Origin: Cymbidium sinense
Taxonomy: Eukaryota > Streptophyta > Magnoliopsida > Asparagales > Orchidaceae
Assembly (NCBI GenBank): GCA_021442155.1
Contig: CM038225.1
Coordinates: forward strand, 81,232,925 to 81,296,924
DNA: 64,000 nt
Direction of reading: 5' to 3'
The translations under genes were made by a program, and so were the position numbers. The notes under the pieces were generated by a model. The model had not been told where the DNA came from and searched no databases. It saw nothing but the letters and a program-made list of their open reading frames with translations. Shown piece by piece: positions 11,282-24,070 of the stretch (the stretch's first letter is position 1; the number at the start of each line of letters is the position of its first letter).

Positions 11282-11485
11282 GGAGAGTAGATGTATTAAG
11301 ATCATCTTATGTTAAGAAATGCAGAGGTAGACCTAAAAAGATTTGGTTAGGACGTATACAAAATGACATAAGTTTATTAGAATTAAATGAGAATTTGACA
11401 CTTAATAGGGGCACAATGGAGAGGAAGGATTCATGTAGCCAATCCCACTTAATGGGATAAAATGCTTATTGTTGTTGTACTAGTC
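11282..11485 (+). repeat. Second, shorter copy of the LINE 3' end in tandem
   Basis: Directly after the first LINE tail, the sequence from GGAGAGTAGATGTATTA to a second GGGATAAAATGCTTATTGTTG tail repeats the last 200 bp of the upstream copy (compare from about 11080). Divergence between the two is moderate. Such tandem truncated ends can arise by template jumping in reverse transcription or by a later insertion into the first tail. Confidence 0.7.
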
Positions 11486-12350
11486 TTATCCATGACTTCT
11501 CCATTGAGCTTCTATTATGATTGTCTTGCTTTTCATCATCTAGAGTTTTGAAAATTTGGAGGATGGGGATTTGGTGGAGAAAGAAGAGGGTTTCTAATTT
11601 ATAAATTATAATAATTATTTAATGATAAATTAATATATGTATTAGTTAAAAGTATAAATTAATTTCAATGATTGATATTAATTTTTAAAAATTAATATTA
11701 CCTAAAATCTTAATTGAAAATTAATAAAGTGTTTATAATCTAATTTGATTACATTAAATTTATTGTATATAATCAATTTAATAAACTTTTAATTCATAAT
11801 TAATTAAAATTCTCTATTTTATTAATTATGATTTGATAGAGTTCCTAAAAAGTTATCAATTAATATCATCAATAGTTAATAAAAATAAATTAAACACAAA
11901 TATGTTAATGAAAAATTAAATTAGCATTAATAATTGATATAAATTAATTAATAAATGATATTATTTGAGGCTTAATAATCATATAAAAGTTTTTTTTGTA
12001 TAAATTGGTATAATAATTTATTAAATAATAAATAATAAAAATATTATTTGCACTAAATTAATCATCAATAAATATTATCAAAATTATTTTTAAACTAACA
12101 TACTTAAATTTTGAAATAAATATCTAAACAACATCAAGGTTTAATAATATTTTAACCTCTATCGCAGCAAATAGTTTTCCGGATTTAACTATCTTAGGAT
12201 TTACTAAACCCCTATTTATAGAATTAATAAATTTCTACTTGAATGAAATCTTACTTGGAATCAAACAACCCCTAAACATTGAAAATTTGTGTAATGTATG
12301 GAAAATGTCCAATTAATTTGAGCAAATTTGACATTTTGTATGACTTAGAA
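11486..12350. other. AT-rich intergenic DNA with a second Harbinger-type terminus
   Basis: No genes are seen. The stretch is extremely AT-rich and full of TTAAT/ATTAA words. At 12253-12272 it holds ACTTGGAATCAAACAACCCC followed by TAA, which resembles the right end of the Harbinger element at 10380. A matching left end was not found nearby. Confidence 0.45.
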
Positions 12351-12354
12351 TTGT

Positions 12355-12965
12355 AAAAATTTAAAAACAATATGCACATTATTTTTAGGGGAAATAAGTT
12401 TATTATTTATTTTATTGGTGCCTAAAAATTGATCTTGGATTAAGATACACTTGCCTTTTTATATATAGCAATAAAAAGAGATGAGACGTTCGAGCAAGTA
12501 GATAAGCAGACTTTTGAGCATGGAGCTACTCGACAATTCTCTTTCTATGATTTCCCTATCTCCAACAATTATCATTCCCATGTCATTAGATTGCGATGAA
12601 GTTCCAGGGCAATGTTTTTTATTCTACCTCTGTCTGTGGATTTTCATTTGAGGTTAGTTAGTGATCTATAATAGCAAAAAAATTTTAAAATATGCATATT
12701 ATTTTTTGGGAAAATATGCTTGTTAGTTTTCTTAGAGGAATATACCTAAAAGTTCATTTTAGAGCAAAATTCCCTCATTATTTATTTTATAAAAATATAA
12801 ATAAAAGGGATACTTCAGCAAGCATGTAAGTGATGTTTCAAGCATGATGCTCCTCAATTTTTTCTCTTTCTAGTACTTTCCACATCTTCAATAATGATTA
12901 TTTGCATGTGATTAGTCTAGTTGCATAGCAAAGTATGGAGGCTATTTAAGGTTAGTGATATTATA
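12355..12965 (+). repeat. Diverged tandem duplication, about 300-bp unit
   Basis: Two successive blocks, about 12355-12665 and 12685-12965, share the same order of landmarks. These are an ATATGCA.ATTATTTTT.GGGAAA opening, TTATTTATTTTAT, a GAGCATG.AGCT/GCTCCTC segment, then CTCTTTCTA, CCAACAATTATC/TTCAATAATGATTA and CATG..ATTAG. A shared end reads GAGGTTAGTTAGTGAT and AAGGTTAGTGATATTA. Neither copy is coding. Confidence 0.55.
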
Positions 12966-14829
12966 CATTTGGTTTGTTAGGTTTGAAAATGTCATTCATA
13001 GTCTAAATCTTAAACCCAAGATGCCTTTAAACATCACATTGCTTGTTTTGAATGTTGACTGAAACTCTTTCTAATCTTTATTTATTCTTGTTTGCAATAT
13101 AAGCCATAACCTAAAAATGATAGTTGATAATATGTTATTTACTTTGAATATTGATCAAAACTTGTTACATTATTGACTTTGAACCCTAAGTCTAAAAGAA
13201 CATTAGAAATTATGTTATTTGCTTTGAATGTTGATAGAAATATATTTAAACCATGATTAAATTTTATAACTACCTAATTTGAATTTTAAGCAAACCATAT
13301 TTGAACCTAGTTTGAATTTTATTTGTACTTTTTAATAAGATTTGAACAGTATTTGAAAAAGGTTCACATGAGATTCAAACAAAGTTAGAACCCTTCTCGG
13401 ATAAGATTAAGATTTGATCGTCATTCAATTAAGGTTCAAATAAGGTTTGATCAAGTTCTAAATAAGGTATAAAAAAAGTTTGAGTCTCATTATTTTTCCC
13501 TCACCATCTCTTTGAAATTGACTCATTTGGGTTATTATATTATGTATGCAGATGTCTACACTAATCATAATTATAGAGAAATACGACACTTATTGAGTCC
13601 TATATAGAGTTGGATGTATGATACAAAAAATTGTTAGACATTTTGAAGCTAATGCCTCATTATATTCAACATTAGAGGAAATGACATATTATTTAATATT
13701 ATAACTTCTGTACTAATCGATATTTGACAAATATGGTACTAAAAAACAATGTAAAGATAGACTTTTCGATAATAAGTTAGCCATCCTGAGCAAGCCATCT
13801 CATTATCATGTCTTACTTTATGAGAATGGTTTAAATCTTAATGATCTTCAAGAACTTCGACATTCACTCTTTAATGTTTATGCTATGCTAGTTTATAGGG
13901 TAGTATAATTTAAAGAATTTAGTTCTAATGTGACTCTAAATTATTTTATTAATGATAATATTTGATATTAAAGAAGCACGACTATAATATTTTTAAAAGT
14001 TACATTGATATTATATAATTCACATAGACTATTTATGTTGTCAACTTCTCAATTTACATTTGTTGTAAAAGATTGTTATCTTTTGAATTATACTATATTA
14101 TTATTATTATTATTATATAGTAGATTTATGACAAATCAATCGTATTCATTAATAAGTGTCTTTAATTGTCTTGGCCAAAGTTTTGTATTACTATTATCAT
14201 TAGCTAAAACTTCATATTTATATACTTATATATGCATGTTATGAAAATAGATTGCTTCAACTCGTACAATCTCCTTCTAATGCCAAAGTTTTTGCAATAT
14301 TTTTTTGTGTGTACATTTTTCTTAGAAGAACTATCATTAGCAATATAATGCAGGAGAATGACCATCTAAGCACAACCTAAAAGGTTCGCACCTCCCAAGA
14401 TTATAAACTCAACCTTTATTATAAGGTGCAATTTGGAGTGATAAAGAAGGAAAGGTTAAGTTTTCTTTCCTACATGGGGGACCATGCTAATAATTGACTA
14501 ACACAAGCTCAAGTGGTTATTAAGAAGAAAGTTTTAAAAGGTTGTTAATATAGAGGTCCTTATTAAAGATATGAATTCTTGGAACAAATTATGTATAAGC
14601 AGTTAAAGAAAAGTGCACTAGATACATAATATAAAGCTAGAGCAATATAAGAAAGACATGTATTTATTAGATTCTAAGAATTTATTTCACATATAATATC
14701 CATTTGAGCTTACTCAAGATATAAATGAGTTAAACATTGCTAAACTAAAAATCATGATGAGTTGTTTTATGGTTACAAGTGGATGCCTTGCTTATATGAA
14801 TTTTGATGGTGAATTTATCACTAGATTAG
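12966..14829. other. AT-rich intergenic stretch, no gene
   Basis: No coding region is supported; the one ORF of moderate size (14005-14244) has no recognisable features and is low in complexity. From about 13240 to 13480 the motif GGTTCAAAT or its variant GTTTGA(A/T)C recurs many times. The same motif style returns at four other places in the window. Confidence 0.45.
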
Positions 14830-16060
14830 GCAATAACAATAATAACAACAGCAAGCCTTTATCCCAAGTTGGTTACATGAATTCTTTTACTTCAATGTAT
14901 CCTATTAAGTGTTATATTCTCATTTAATTCTAGTAAATTATTGTCAATTTTTATACTTTCTAACCAAGTCTTTTTAAGTCTACCTCTACATTCCTTAACA
15001 TAAGCTAAATCCAATACATATACTTTTCTAACTGGGACATCAAATAACAAGTATTTTATGTGACCAAACCATCTAAGGTGACTCTTTGTAATCTTATTTT
15101 CCACTATAGCTACTCCAACCTCATCACATATATATTTGCTTCTCATTTTTTTTCTCTATGTAAAGCAACTCATCTATCTGAGCATCCTCATCTCTACAAC
15201 ACTTAATTTTATATTTCTCTTTTAAGGCTAAACATTTTTTCCCATAAAGCATTATAGGTCTCACCACCATATTACAAGTTTTTTCCTTGAGTTTAAGTGG
15301 CACTTTCCTATCACACAACAAACTTGATGCATTCCTCCACTTGAACCAGTAATAACATCTCCATTTATATCACCATAAGTTTGAACAATAGACTTGAGAT
15401 ATCTAAAATGTTCACTCTTTATAGTGACTTGATCGCCCATCATCATCACTCTGTCACTAGATCCTTACAATTAAAATTGCACTCCATGTATTCAGTTTTA
15501 GATATACTCAAACTAAAGCCATTAGACTCTAAGGTTGATCTCCATAGTTTTTTTAACTCTCTCTCTAGTCTTCTCAACAAGAAAAAGTTCATCAGTAAAA
15601 AGCATACATTCATTAATGACTTATAAATGTCTAGTAAGAACATCCCTAACTAAACCAAAAAAATATGGGATTAAAGCAAATGATCTAATTGAAATAAAAA
15701 AAAAATTTGGTCAATCATGTTTGAACACAAGTGATAGCTCTAGTATACATTTCATTAATGACTTAAATAAGCAATGTTAACTTCTTTCTTTCTAGAACTC
15801 TTGAGAGCACTTCTCTTGGAACTTTATCATATGTTTTCTCTAAATCAATAAATATCATATATAGATCCTCCTTGCTCTCTTTATACTTTTTCATCAAACC
15901 TCTTGTCAAATGTAAAGCATCCATGGTAGACTTATGCAACATAAATCCAAATTGGTTTTTAAGAAACTTTTATATCACGTCGTAATCTATGCTCGATTAT
16001 TCTTTCCCATAATTTTAATGTATGATGCATTAGCTTAATTTTCCTTTATTCTTAAAATAG
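14830..16060 (-). pseudogene. LINE (L1-like) retrotransposon, RT C-terminal half, broken, minus strand
   Basis: This copy of the same LINE group as at 10640 lies in the opposite orientation and keeps more of the reverse transcriptase. Read on the minus strand, the order is: an FIDLEKTYD-like block (about 15830-15900), then [19 protein letters not shown] near 15500, then a HFRYLKSIVQTYGDINGDV block. These are followed by VIGKCHLNSR, RPIMLYGKKCLALK, HLRWFGHIKYLL and CRGRLKKTWLESIK. It ends with the TTGGGATAAAGGCTTGCTG tail motif and a TTGTTATTATTGTTATTG tail at about 14830. Multiple frameshifts split it into short frames. It is 5'-truncated near 16060. Confidence 0.8.
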
Positions 16061-16089
16061 GAATGAACAAATGTTAAGAGACTATGACA

Positions 16090-18416
16090 CCCATGAGTTA
16101 GGGGTTGAATTGGGTATTTAAAAATTTTCAAGTTAAAACTTAATTGTAAACTTTATAGAAAAGTTAGTTGCAAATATAAATTTATTTCTTATGAAAGAGC
16201 AAATCAACAAATCAAAACAAGTTAGAAAAATTAAATGCAAAATAGTAACACACAACAAAAGTAGAATGACAAAAGACAGATTTTTATGTAATTCGACCAA
16301 ACTTAAAAATCAGCTTACGTCCATGCCTAGTCATTATGATTGGAATTCATTAATCAAAATAATATTATAGAGAATCTTCTATACTTTCCTACACTAGGCA
16401 AGTACAATCTCAACAATATACTTTTCTATGACGGGAAAGTACAACCCCACCGATGTACTTTCTTAAACTGTCAAGTACAATCCCAACAATGTACTTTTTT
16501 ATACAGGCAAGTACAACATCAACAATGCACTTTTCTAGACTAATAAATACAATCCTAATAATATAATTTTCTACATGGGCAAGTACAATCTCAAACATGT
16601 TCAAAAGAATAAGAAAAGAAAATTACAAATTGTGACTAATTATCTCTCAATTTTAAAAATAAATTTACACTCCTCGCTAAATAATAATAAAATAAATAAG
16701 AAAAAGAGCTCAATATATAAATGTTTCTTTTTGATTTTAAGATGTACAATGATATGATCTTTATGTAATGTACTTGAAACAAATGATATTTAGTTAAAAT
16801 TTCAGAAGGTTAAATGATGGTTTGAAAGTATGAACTTGAAAATAATTTACTACAAGGATGTTTAAATTATTCCGACTTTAAGAACACTTGCACAAAGTAG
16901 TAAACAAATGAACTTCATGAAATAAAGACCTTGAATTAAGCAAGCTAATATGATAGCTTTAAAAGATGATTTCAACTTGAAGTAACTTGCATGAAGTAAA
17001 ATAAAACAACTTGAAGGTAAGTGCTTATGACAAATAATAATTTAAAAAAAAAACTTAAGTAAATGATATCATAAACTAAAACACACTTAAATGAAGATGT
17101 AAATCTTTTAAGAAGTTTAAATTAAAAGAGAAATTAATTTAAGAAAAAGTTAATCAAGAAGATCATAAACTTTTTTAATCCAAATAAAACATTAAATTCA
17201 AGAACATCAAATGATTAAAGAAATTTTAAACCCCCTTACTCAAGTCTTTTGAAATGTATGAAACAATGAAAGAAAGAATTGGTAAAGGATTCTCAAACTC
17301 TAGAAGGAAGCTTTGAGAAGTTGAAGAGGATCTTCTCTTGAATGTTGTTGAAGGATTGATCAAGAGAGAAGAGGGAATACCTCTTTAAGTAGCAAGAGGT
17401 CGGCCAAGGTGGAGAGAATCAAGAAGAAGAAAGGATGGAAGGATACCTCTTTAAATAGTCTTTGAACTCATAAGGGTTTGGCCAAATCAAGAAGAGAAGA
17501 AGAGGGACGAAGTTGGAGGAAAATTATAAAGGAATCAATATTTAAAATTGAGATAACTTGATTTGAATTTCAAATAGATTCAAATCAAATACAATGGTGG
17601 TTGTTCAAGCATAGGAATGAGGCTTAGAGTGAGTGATCCAACACACATGGAATGAAAAATAAATCCATGTAAGGTTTGGCTAAAACAAAAGAACGAAGAG
17701 GGGAGGAAATTAAGAGGGAAGGTTATTAAGTAATGATTTGATTTTGAAATAATTTAACACATGCTCTAGAGTTTGAGTCCAAATAAACTAAGTTCAAATG
17801 GGTCAAGTAAGAGGAAATTAAGAGATTAATTCATTTAACATAAGCACCTTAAGCCAAATAGGAAGGAGACAAAGCAAGAGAGGCTCACTAAGGCAAAAGG
17901 AAAGAAGAGAGAAAATTATTTAGGTAAGAATTTGATTCTGAATAATTAAACATGTGCACATAATTTGGAATTACACTAACACTAGCTTGATGTGACTGGC
18001 CAAGCAAGAGAGAAGGGAATGAGAATAAAGCAATTAACATAAATAACCGATAGCAAATTAATGAATAGATTAAATAAAGAAGGGGTTTGCAATAAATTCA
18101 AGTAAAATAAATCCAATAACTTTAGATACAAGGTACAAGCAAGAGTCTCTGTAAAGGGCTTCAATCAATGATTAATGTAATCAAGAAGATAGATATATTA
18201 ATTAATTAAAGAAGAATAAAAGAAGGCAAGTTACATGAATTAATTTAAATAAAATAAATAATAGATTAAGCATGAGGGGATTTTCAACAAAGGGTATTTT
18301 CATGTATGGATTAAATCCCAATAAATATAAATCAATCTAAATTCAATCAATATAGATTAAATGGGAAAGTATTTAAAATTTAAACTCAACTTAAATTAAT
18401 TTAAAAATTAATTAAA
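16090..18416 (+). repeat. Left arm of a large inverted repeat
   Basis: This 2.3-kb block is homologous, in reverse orientation, to about 23460-25735. Shared landmarks, read from the outside inward, are AGGGGTTGAATTGGG (right arm reads GGGGGTGAATTAAG), AAAACTTAATT, a tract of 36-bp repeats with CAAGTACAATC, GAACTTGAAAATAATTTACTAC, GACTTGCACAAA, GGCCAA-containing segments and a GGGATTTT block at 18278. The distance from the outer edge to that block is about 2.15 kb in both arms. No protein-coding sense is seen. These could be two LTRs of one family in opposite orientation or the long ends of one element. The arm stops exactly at a CACTA-type terminus. Confidence 0.7.
16380..16605 (+). repeat. 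36-37-bp tandem repeat, about six copies
   Basis: The unit reads roughly GTACTTTTCTA.ACTGGCAAG then TACAATCTCAACAAT. Six diverged copies follow one another in the left arm of the inverted repeat. The matching tract in the right arm (about 25350-25475) has only about four copies. Short ORFs over this tract on both strands are by-products of the repeat. Confidence 0.8.
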
Positions 18417-19300
18417 CACTACAAAAACATAGCTATTAGTGACGAAATCTTTGATGAACTAATCCGTGGGAAATTACCTTTGGAATTTTCAACAAATTTT
18501 TAGTTAGAAATTTTTTTGATGGAAATTTATGCAAAAAAAAGGACGTGCCAATCCCCACTTAAACCCAACAGCTTTTCCAGTGAAATTTCTGTCGAAAACT
18601 GCTATTACTTGGGATTGATGAATCGACCCCCGACCCCAAACTCTTTTTTTTTTCTTGTTTGAGTTTGGCTCTATTCTTTTGGGCGACAGTGGAAGAACAC
18701 TTAGGGCACACTAGATCTCCATGAAATTATATCATTTTCATTCGGTTTTTTCATAAAATCAATGATAAATCACTTCGTCTAGCTTTTATGTCTCTTTATT
18801 TGTGAATTTATCCATTCATTGAGTGGAATATGAATTTGATATTTTTGAAAAAAAAAATCTATAATTTATAGCTTATATTGTCTTCAAATTTATATAAAAC
18901 CCATGTATCTCATATTTATTTTTCTATTTAAAGCTATATCTATAATTTTTTAGCTTATGATTTAGATTTTCTTCAAATTTGTATAAAACTCAAATATATT
19001 CTTATAAAAATTTCAAATACTTATTTTATGATAAATTTGTAAGTCTCATTTATGTTACTTCTCTTTGTGTATTTCATTATCTATTTGTTAGCAATTTAAG
19101 TACATAAAAAGAATGTGCCAGCAACCTATTATATAATCAATTTTTCTAAGATAAATGATGCAAAAGTCTTGTGAATAATTTTTGGAGTAGAAGAAGTAAT
19201 AGTATTATAATATTTGGCTAAATATTAAAGAGTGAAGGAGAACTTTGGAGATTTAAAGAAACTTGTAAATGTATTACTTGTTCTCTTATGGAGGGGAATA
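18417..19300 (+). mobile_element. CACTA (En/Spm-type) terminus, partner end not found
   Basis: The sequence CACTACAAAAACATAGCTAT at 18417 is a classic CACTA terminal inverted repeat. It is followed by subterminal sequence with GTGACGAAATC and related GAAATTTCTGTCG motifs, as in this superfamily. The opposite end (TTTTTGTAGTG) was not found within the next 30 kb, and no transposase is present. It is therefore a fragment, or its other end has decayed. How far the element extends to the right of about 18800 is not defined. Confidence 0.6.
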
Positions 19301-22300
19301 TTTTTGACACCATAGATTGATCATAGAAAAATTCAATTATGATTTGAAGTGCCTTGCCATTTGGTATCTTCAAGCTTCTTTATTGGGCTATTTGAAGTTG
19401 CAAACAATCTGAGCATTCGATAAGCTACTCATGGCTCTGTTTGATTAGCAATCATTTACGATCATTTGATTAATTAATTGAATAAGCTTGAATGGCTCTA
19501 TGCTCGATTCAATAATGATCATGAACATTATCATTTAAGGCTCGCTAAAAAAAAAGAAAAATAAGGGTTAGTAACTTATTTTATTTGATTAAATATAGTA
19601 AATTTTAATATTTTGAGATACATATTATACGTGTTATGTTTTGCATGACAAGGAAGAGATGAAGAAAATTTCTTTGCCTTGAAATATCATGACTTCAATC
19701 TTTGAAACTTTTATAGATTTGTTCTGAGTTGGTATATTGTCATTATGTCTATTGTGAATATTTTATAATGTGACCTTGGTTACATAGTTGTTAAATATTT
19801 GTAGTTAGTTTGTTATTGTAATCTATAAGTTTAATTCTCACGTTGTAGATATGCATTCATAAAACTTGAGATAAATAATGAAAAATTGGCGATGAAGGAA
19901 ATGATAATTAAATATGTTATTGTTATAAAGAATCTAAATTTTAATTATAATTGTCCTTCTCCTCAAGAATTGTTGGTAGCCATTATATTGAAGTTTTATT
20001 ATAATTTACTTGTGATGATGGTTGATTTTGGAGGATCAATAATTTTTTAAGATAATGCTTGTTGCCCTTTTCTTTTAGAGTTGTTGGTAGCTATTATGTA
20101 AAATCACCATCATAATTATTATGTATGATGATTAACTTGACTTTGAGCTTGAGCCAATTCCCCTAAGTTATTTGAATGTGTGATATTTGTTGGATTCTGT
20201 CTTATGTGGCTTTGTTTAATACAATCTGTGGCTTTTGAAATCCATTATTTGTAAATAGCTTATGTTGCTTGGTTGATTCAATCTATGGCTTTTGAAAGTT
20301 ATTTAATCTATAACTTCTTGTTTGATGCAATTTGTGGCTTTCGGGATTATTTTAGCAAGCTTAGGGATTCATGATCAAATAATCTGTTCTTTGTTTGAAC
20401 TATGACTTATTTAATTAATTTGAAAGCTGCAACTTTTTAAAAAAAAAATTAATATGTAACTTGTTTGATGCAATCTATGGTATTTGGATTCATTTTATTT
20501 GGCCCATGGACTCATTATCAAATAATTGTGCATATGAATTCAGTACCAAATAATCAGGCCTATGCATTAAATTTCTTATGATTTATGCTCATTGAAGTTA
20601 AAGGAGAGCTATTACACTTTTTAATATTTTCAAGCAATTAGTTAATTAGGGTGATTTTCATTTCCTAAATTTATTTAATTATTATCTTAGAATGAAGTTG
20701 TGTATTACATTACTGTGTCAATAGTGAGAAAGAAAATTATTATTCACTAACGGCTAGTTATTTAGTTGATAAACATTGAAGTTAAATTTTATTTATTTTT
20801 TTGTTACTCCTATTTTTGAATATTTACATTACAATAATTAACAATGTCTCTGTACATCTTTCACTTCATCTAGCAAGACAATCTTAAAATTCCTAAGGAG
20901 AAAAACTCATATACCTATGAACACAAACTACTTGTTTTTGCTCATTTGTATACTTATTTTAATAGTTCTTCTAATTATTTGTTCATTTAAAAGCTTGTAC
21001 GTTCATTTTTATAAGTTCAACAAGTAGCTCATTTATAAGCTTGATAAGGAACTATTAGTTTAAAAATAAGTAGCTTGACAATTACGCTCATTAGTCTATT
21101 TAATACACTTGTAAATTTAGCAAAAAGTTGCTCAACAAAAGTACTCATTAAAGCACTCAATTAGGCTCATTTATTAACAAAACAAGCCGTTCGATAATAC
21201 TACTCATTAAACTACTCGATAAAGCTTATTCAGTTAGCAAACAAATAGCTCGATAATACTACTCATTTAACTACTCGATAAGGTTCATTTTATATTGAAG
21301 TAATTCTCATTCTAAAATTCCTCTTCACTAACTCTATCATAAGTCTAGAGTTAATAATAATTTATCAAAAAATAATTTAAAGTATATTTGAAAGTTATTT
21401 TACAATAATAATTAACATAAATTAACTACACTTTACTTTTCTTATTGCTGATCTAATTTTTAATTAGTAATATATTTTAGAGTTTTTGAGAAAATCTTAT
21501 CACATAAATTAAAGTTTAATCACATTTTTGTTAGTTAATCAAAACTTAATGAATTGTGAGAGCAAATTTTATGTCTCTCTTTTTAATAAACTTTTTGTCT
21601 TTCTTTAATAGATTATAACTATTATGTTTGTACTTGTAATTTTTTGTTTGTAGTTATTATATAGTTTTGTTTGTAGTTATTACAACAATAATTTTTTGTT
21701 AGTTAATCAAAACTTAATGAATTGTGAGAACAAATTATATGATGAACTTTAGATCATAAGAAGAAAAACTCCTAATAAGTGAGGATTAGCAAGAAATTCA
21801 AAAGGAACTCAATACACTATTATAAACACAAAATCTATTATATAGGAATCATAAATAAAACAAAAGAAAAAAAATAAATAAATGTGATATTAATAATAGA
21901 TGCTCCTTAAGGACCGTTATATTAAGTTGGAAATGACAATATTAACACCTTAAACATGTTATACTCAAGGCTTATTATTATTATTATAAGAATATTATAA
22001 TTACTTAAATATAGTGCAATACTTATTAAAAGAATATGAATGATATAATGTTTATCATTAGGATGTGTTATAACTTAGATTTAATATACTTCTTTACATC
22101 TTATAATATATTATGTCATAACTACTATGATAACTCTTTGCTATATATAGTTTCCAAATTGCTCAATTATAATCTGTTTCATAATATGTTGTAATTCTAT
22201 TATTATAATCTATTTCATAATTTCTAAACCATTATTTTGTAACTACTTTTTGATCTTTTGTATTATAATGATTACAATCTATTGTATCAAAAGAATGTTG

Positions 22301-23459
22301 TTTGTCATATCTTGATTATTAAACATAGTTAAAATCATGTTTGAACTATATTCAAATATGATTCAAATTTTGCTTAAATATTATTTAAATCTCTTTGAAC
22401 TAATGTCTAACATGACATGCTTTAAATAAGTACTTTACTATAAAAAAGAGAGAGTATTTTAGTTTAAAATATACTCTCAAGTATATTTCATTAAAATAAA
22501 TAAAAATTATGTGCTTTTAATTTTTGTTGAGTATACACCTTGTGTATCTCTTCATTTTATTTGATGATAATAAACATTGTGTAATAATAACTAATAATTT
22601 CTTTGCAAGATATATTATCCACAATAATCATTATGATTGTCATTCTTAGTTTAGATTTTTATTCATAATAAATGTATATTTGTTGAAGCTATTAATTATT
22701 TATTTTAAGTGTTTCAAGAAATTCAATAGACTCAACTTATTTAGTCTGATCAACTAGACTAGGACAGTTTGAGAATCTTTCTAGATTATGTAATAATAAG
22801 ATAAATAAGAGCTCAATAATAAGAAAACACTTATTTAAATAATTTTATATCATTCATTTGAATTTTTTTTTATAATTTTTATATTTTATTCGCATGATAT
22901 TTTTAATTATTCTTTAAATTATTCTTTTTGGATAATTTAAGCACTTGCATGAGATTAAGCCTTATCCATTGTGTTTTAAAGTGAGTTGAATTTATTTCAT
23001 ACTTTATTAAGTTATTTACATGATTACCGTTATTAAATATCATTTTATTTGTGTATGAAAATCAAATTATTCAAATTATTAATTTTCTCTCTCCTATCAA
23101 AATTATCATCCTGATCTTATTTTTGCTGAATTTTCTATAATTTTTGGAATGATAATTCATGTGTGATTTTTTAAAATTATTGTCATAATATTTCCTTTAT
23201 TTATTGAATTTTTAAAATTCCTTTGTTTTAATTTAAATTAAATGATTTTGAATTTTAATAAATTGTCTTTGCCATATGCGTGCAAATTTGATTTTATCCT
23301 TTTATGGCTTGGATTGGCTGATTCCTATGCTTATTAATCTCATTTTAATTAAATAATATTAAATTAATCTAGGTTAATTGAAATTTATATTGAATTGAGC
23401 CTTGATTTTATGCATTTTTTTTCCATTTTTAGATTTTTCACTTTTGGAGTTATTGGGGC
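19301..23459. other. AT-rich, gene-free spacer between the inverted arms
   Basis: No coding region is supported in about 4 kb. It contains three minor repeats. A CAATCTRTGGCTTTTG motif occurs four times between 20209 and 20480. A 59-bp tandem duplication around CGATAATACTACTCATT sits at 21191 and 21250, within a zone rich in GCTCATTTA words (20930-21310). A 13-bp hairpin, GAGAGTATTTTA with its complement, lies near 22449-22477. The GCTCATTTA zone resembles subterminal DNA of plant hAT-like elements. Confidence 0.4.
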
Positions 23460-24025
23460 TAGCCCCTCTTAATTTATTTTTGATTGATTTAATTAATATA
23501 AAATGATTCAAATTGCTTCTTAATTAAAAACCCATTATATATTCTTGATTGATTGCATTGATTGAAATTGAATCTATATTTGAAAACCATGGGGCCAAAA
23601 TCCCTTTTGATTTTCTCTTGGTTTATTTTATTAATTTTTTTTTTATTATGACTCGCTTTAATTCATCCAATCAATCTTAGTTAATTTCATTTATTTTGAT
23701 TTAATCCCTATTTGGAACCCTCCTTGGCCATTCCTTACATGTGATTAATTTAAATTCAAAATATTATGAATTAATTCTTTGTTTGATCACTTGGCTTATT
23801 TGATTTAAGTTATTTATATTATGTGTAATTTTTCTTTCCCTCTCTTTAGTCTTGGCCGACAACACCTTGATAAATTGAGTTGGATTCAAATTATTGTCAT
23901 GTGGTAAATTATTTGAACTCAATTTCTTGCCAAAATAATTTTTCCTTTCTTTTATTCTTACTTGGTATAAAATCAATGGATTATATTGTCTTAATTTTAT
24001 TTGATTGACTTGATTAATTTCTTTC

Positions 24026-24028
<3 letters not shown>

Positions 24029-24067
<39 letters not shown>
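24029..24067 (+). repeat. (TC)n microsatellite
   Basis: An uninterrupted TC run of about 39 bases lies in the right arm of the inverted repeat. It is absent from the equivalent place in the left arm. Confidence 0.95.
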
Positions 24068-24070
<3 letters not shown>

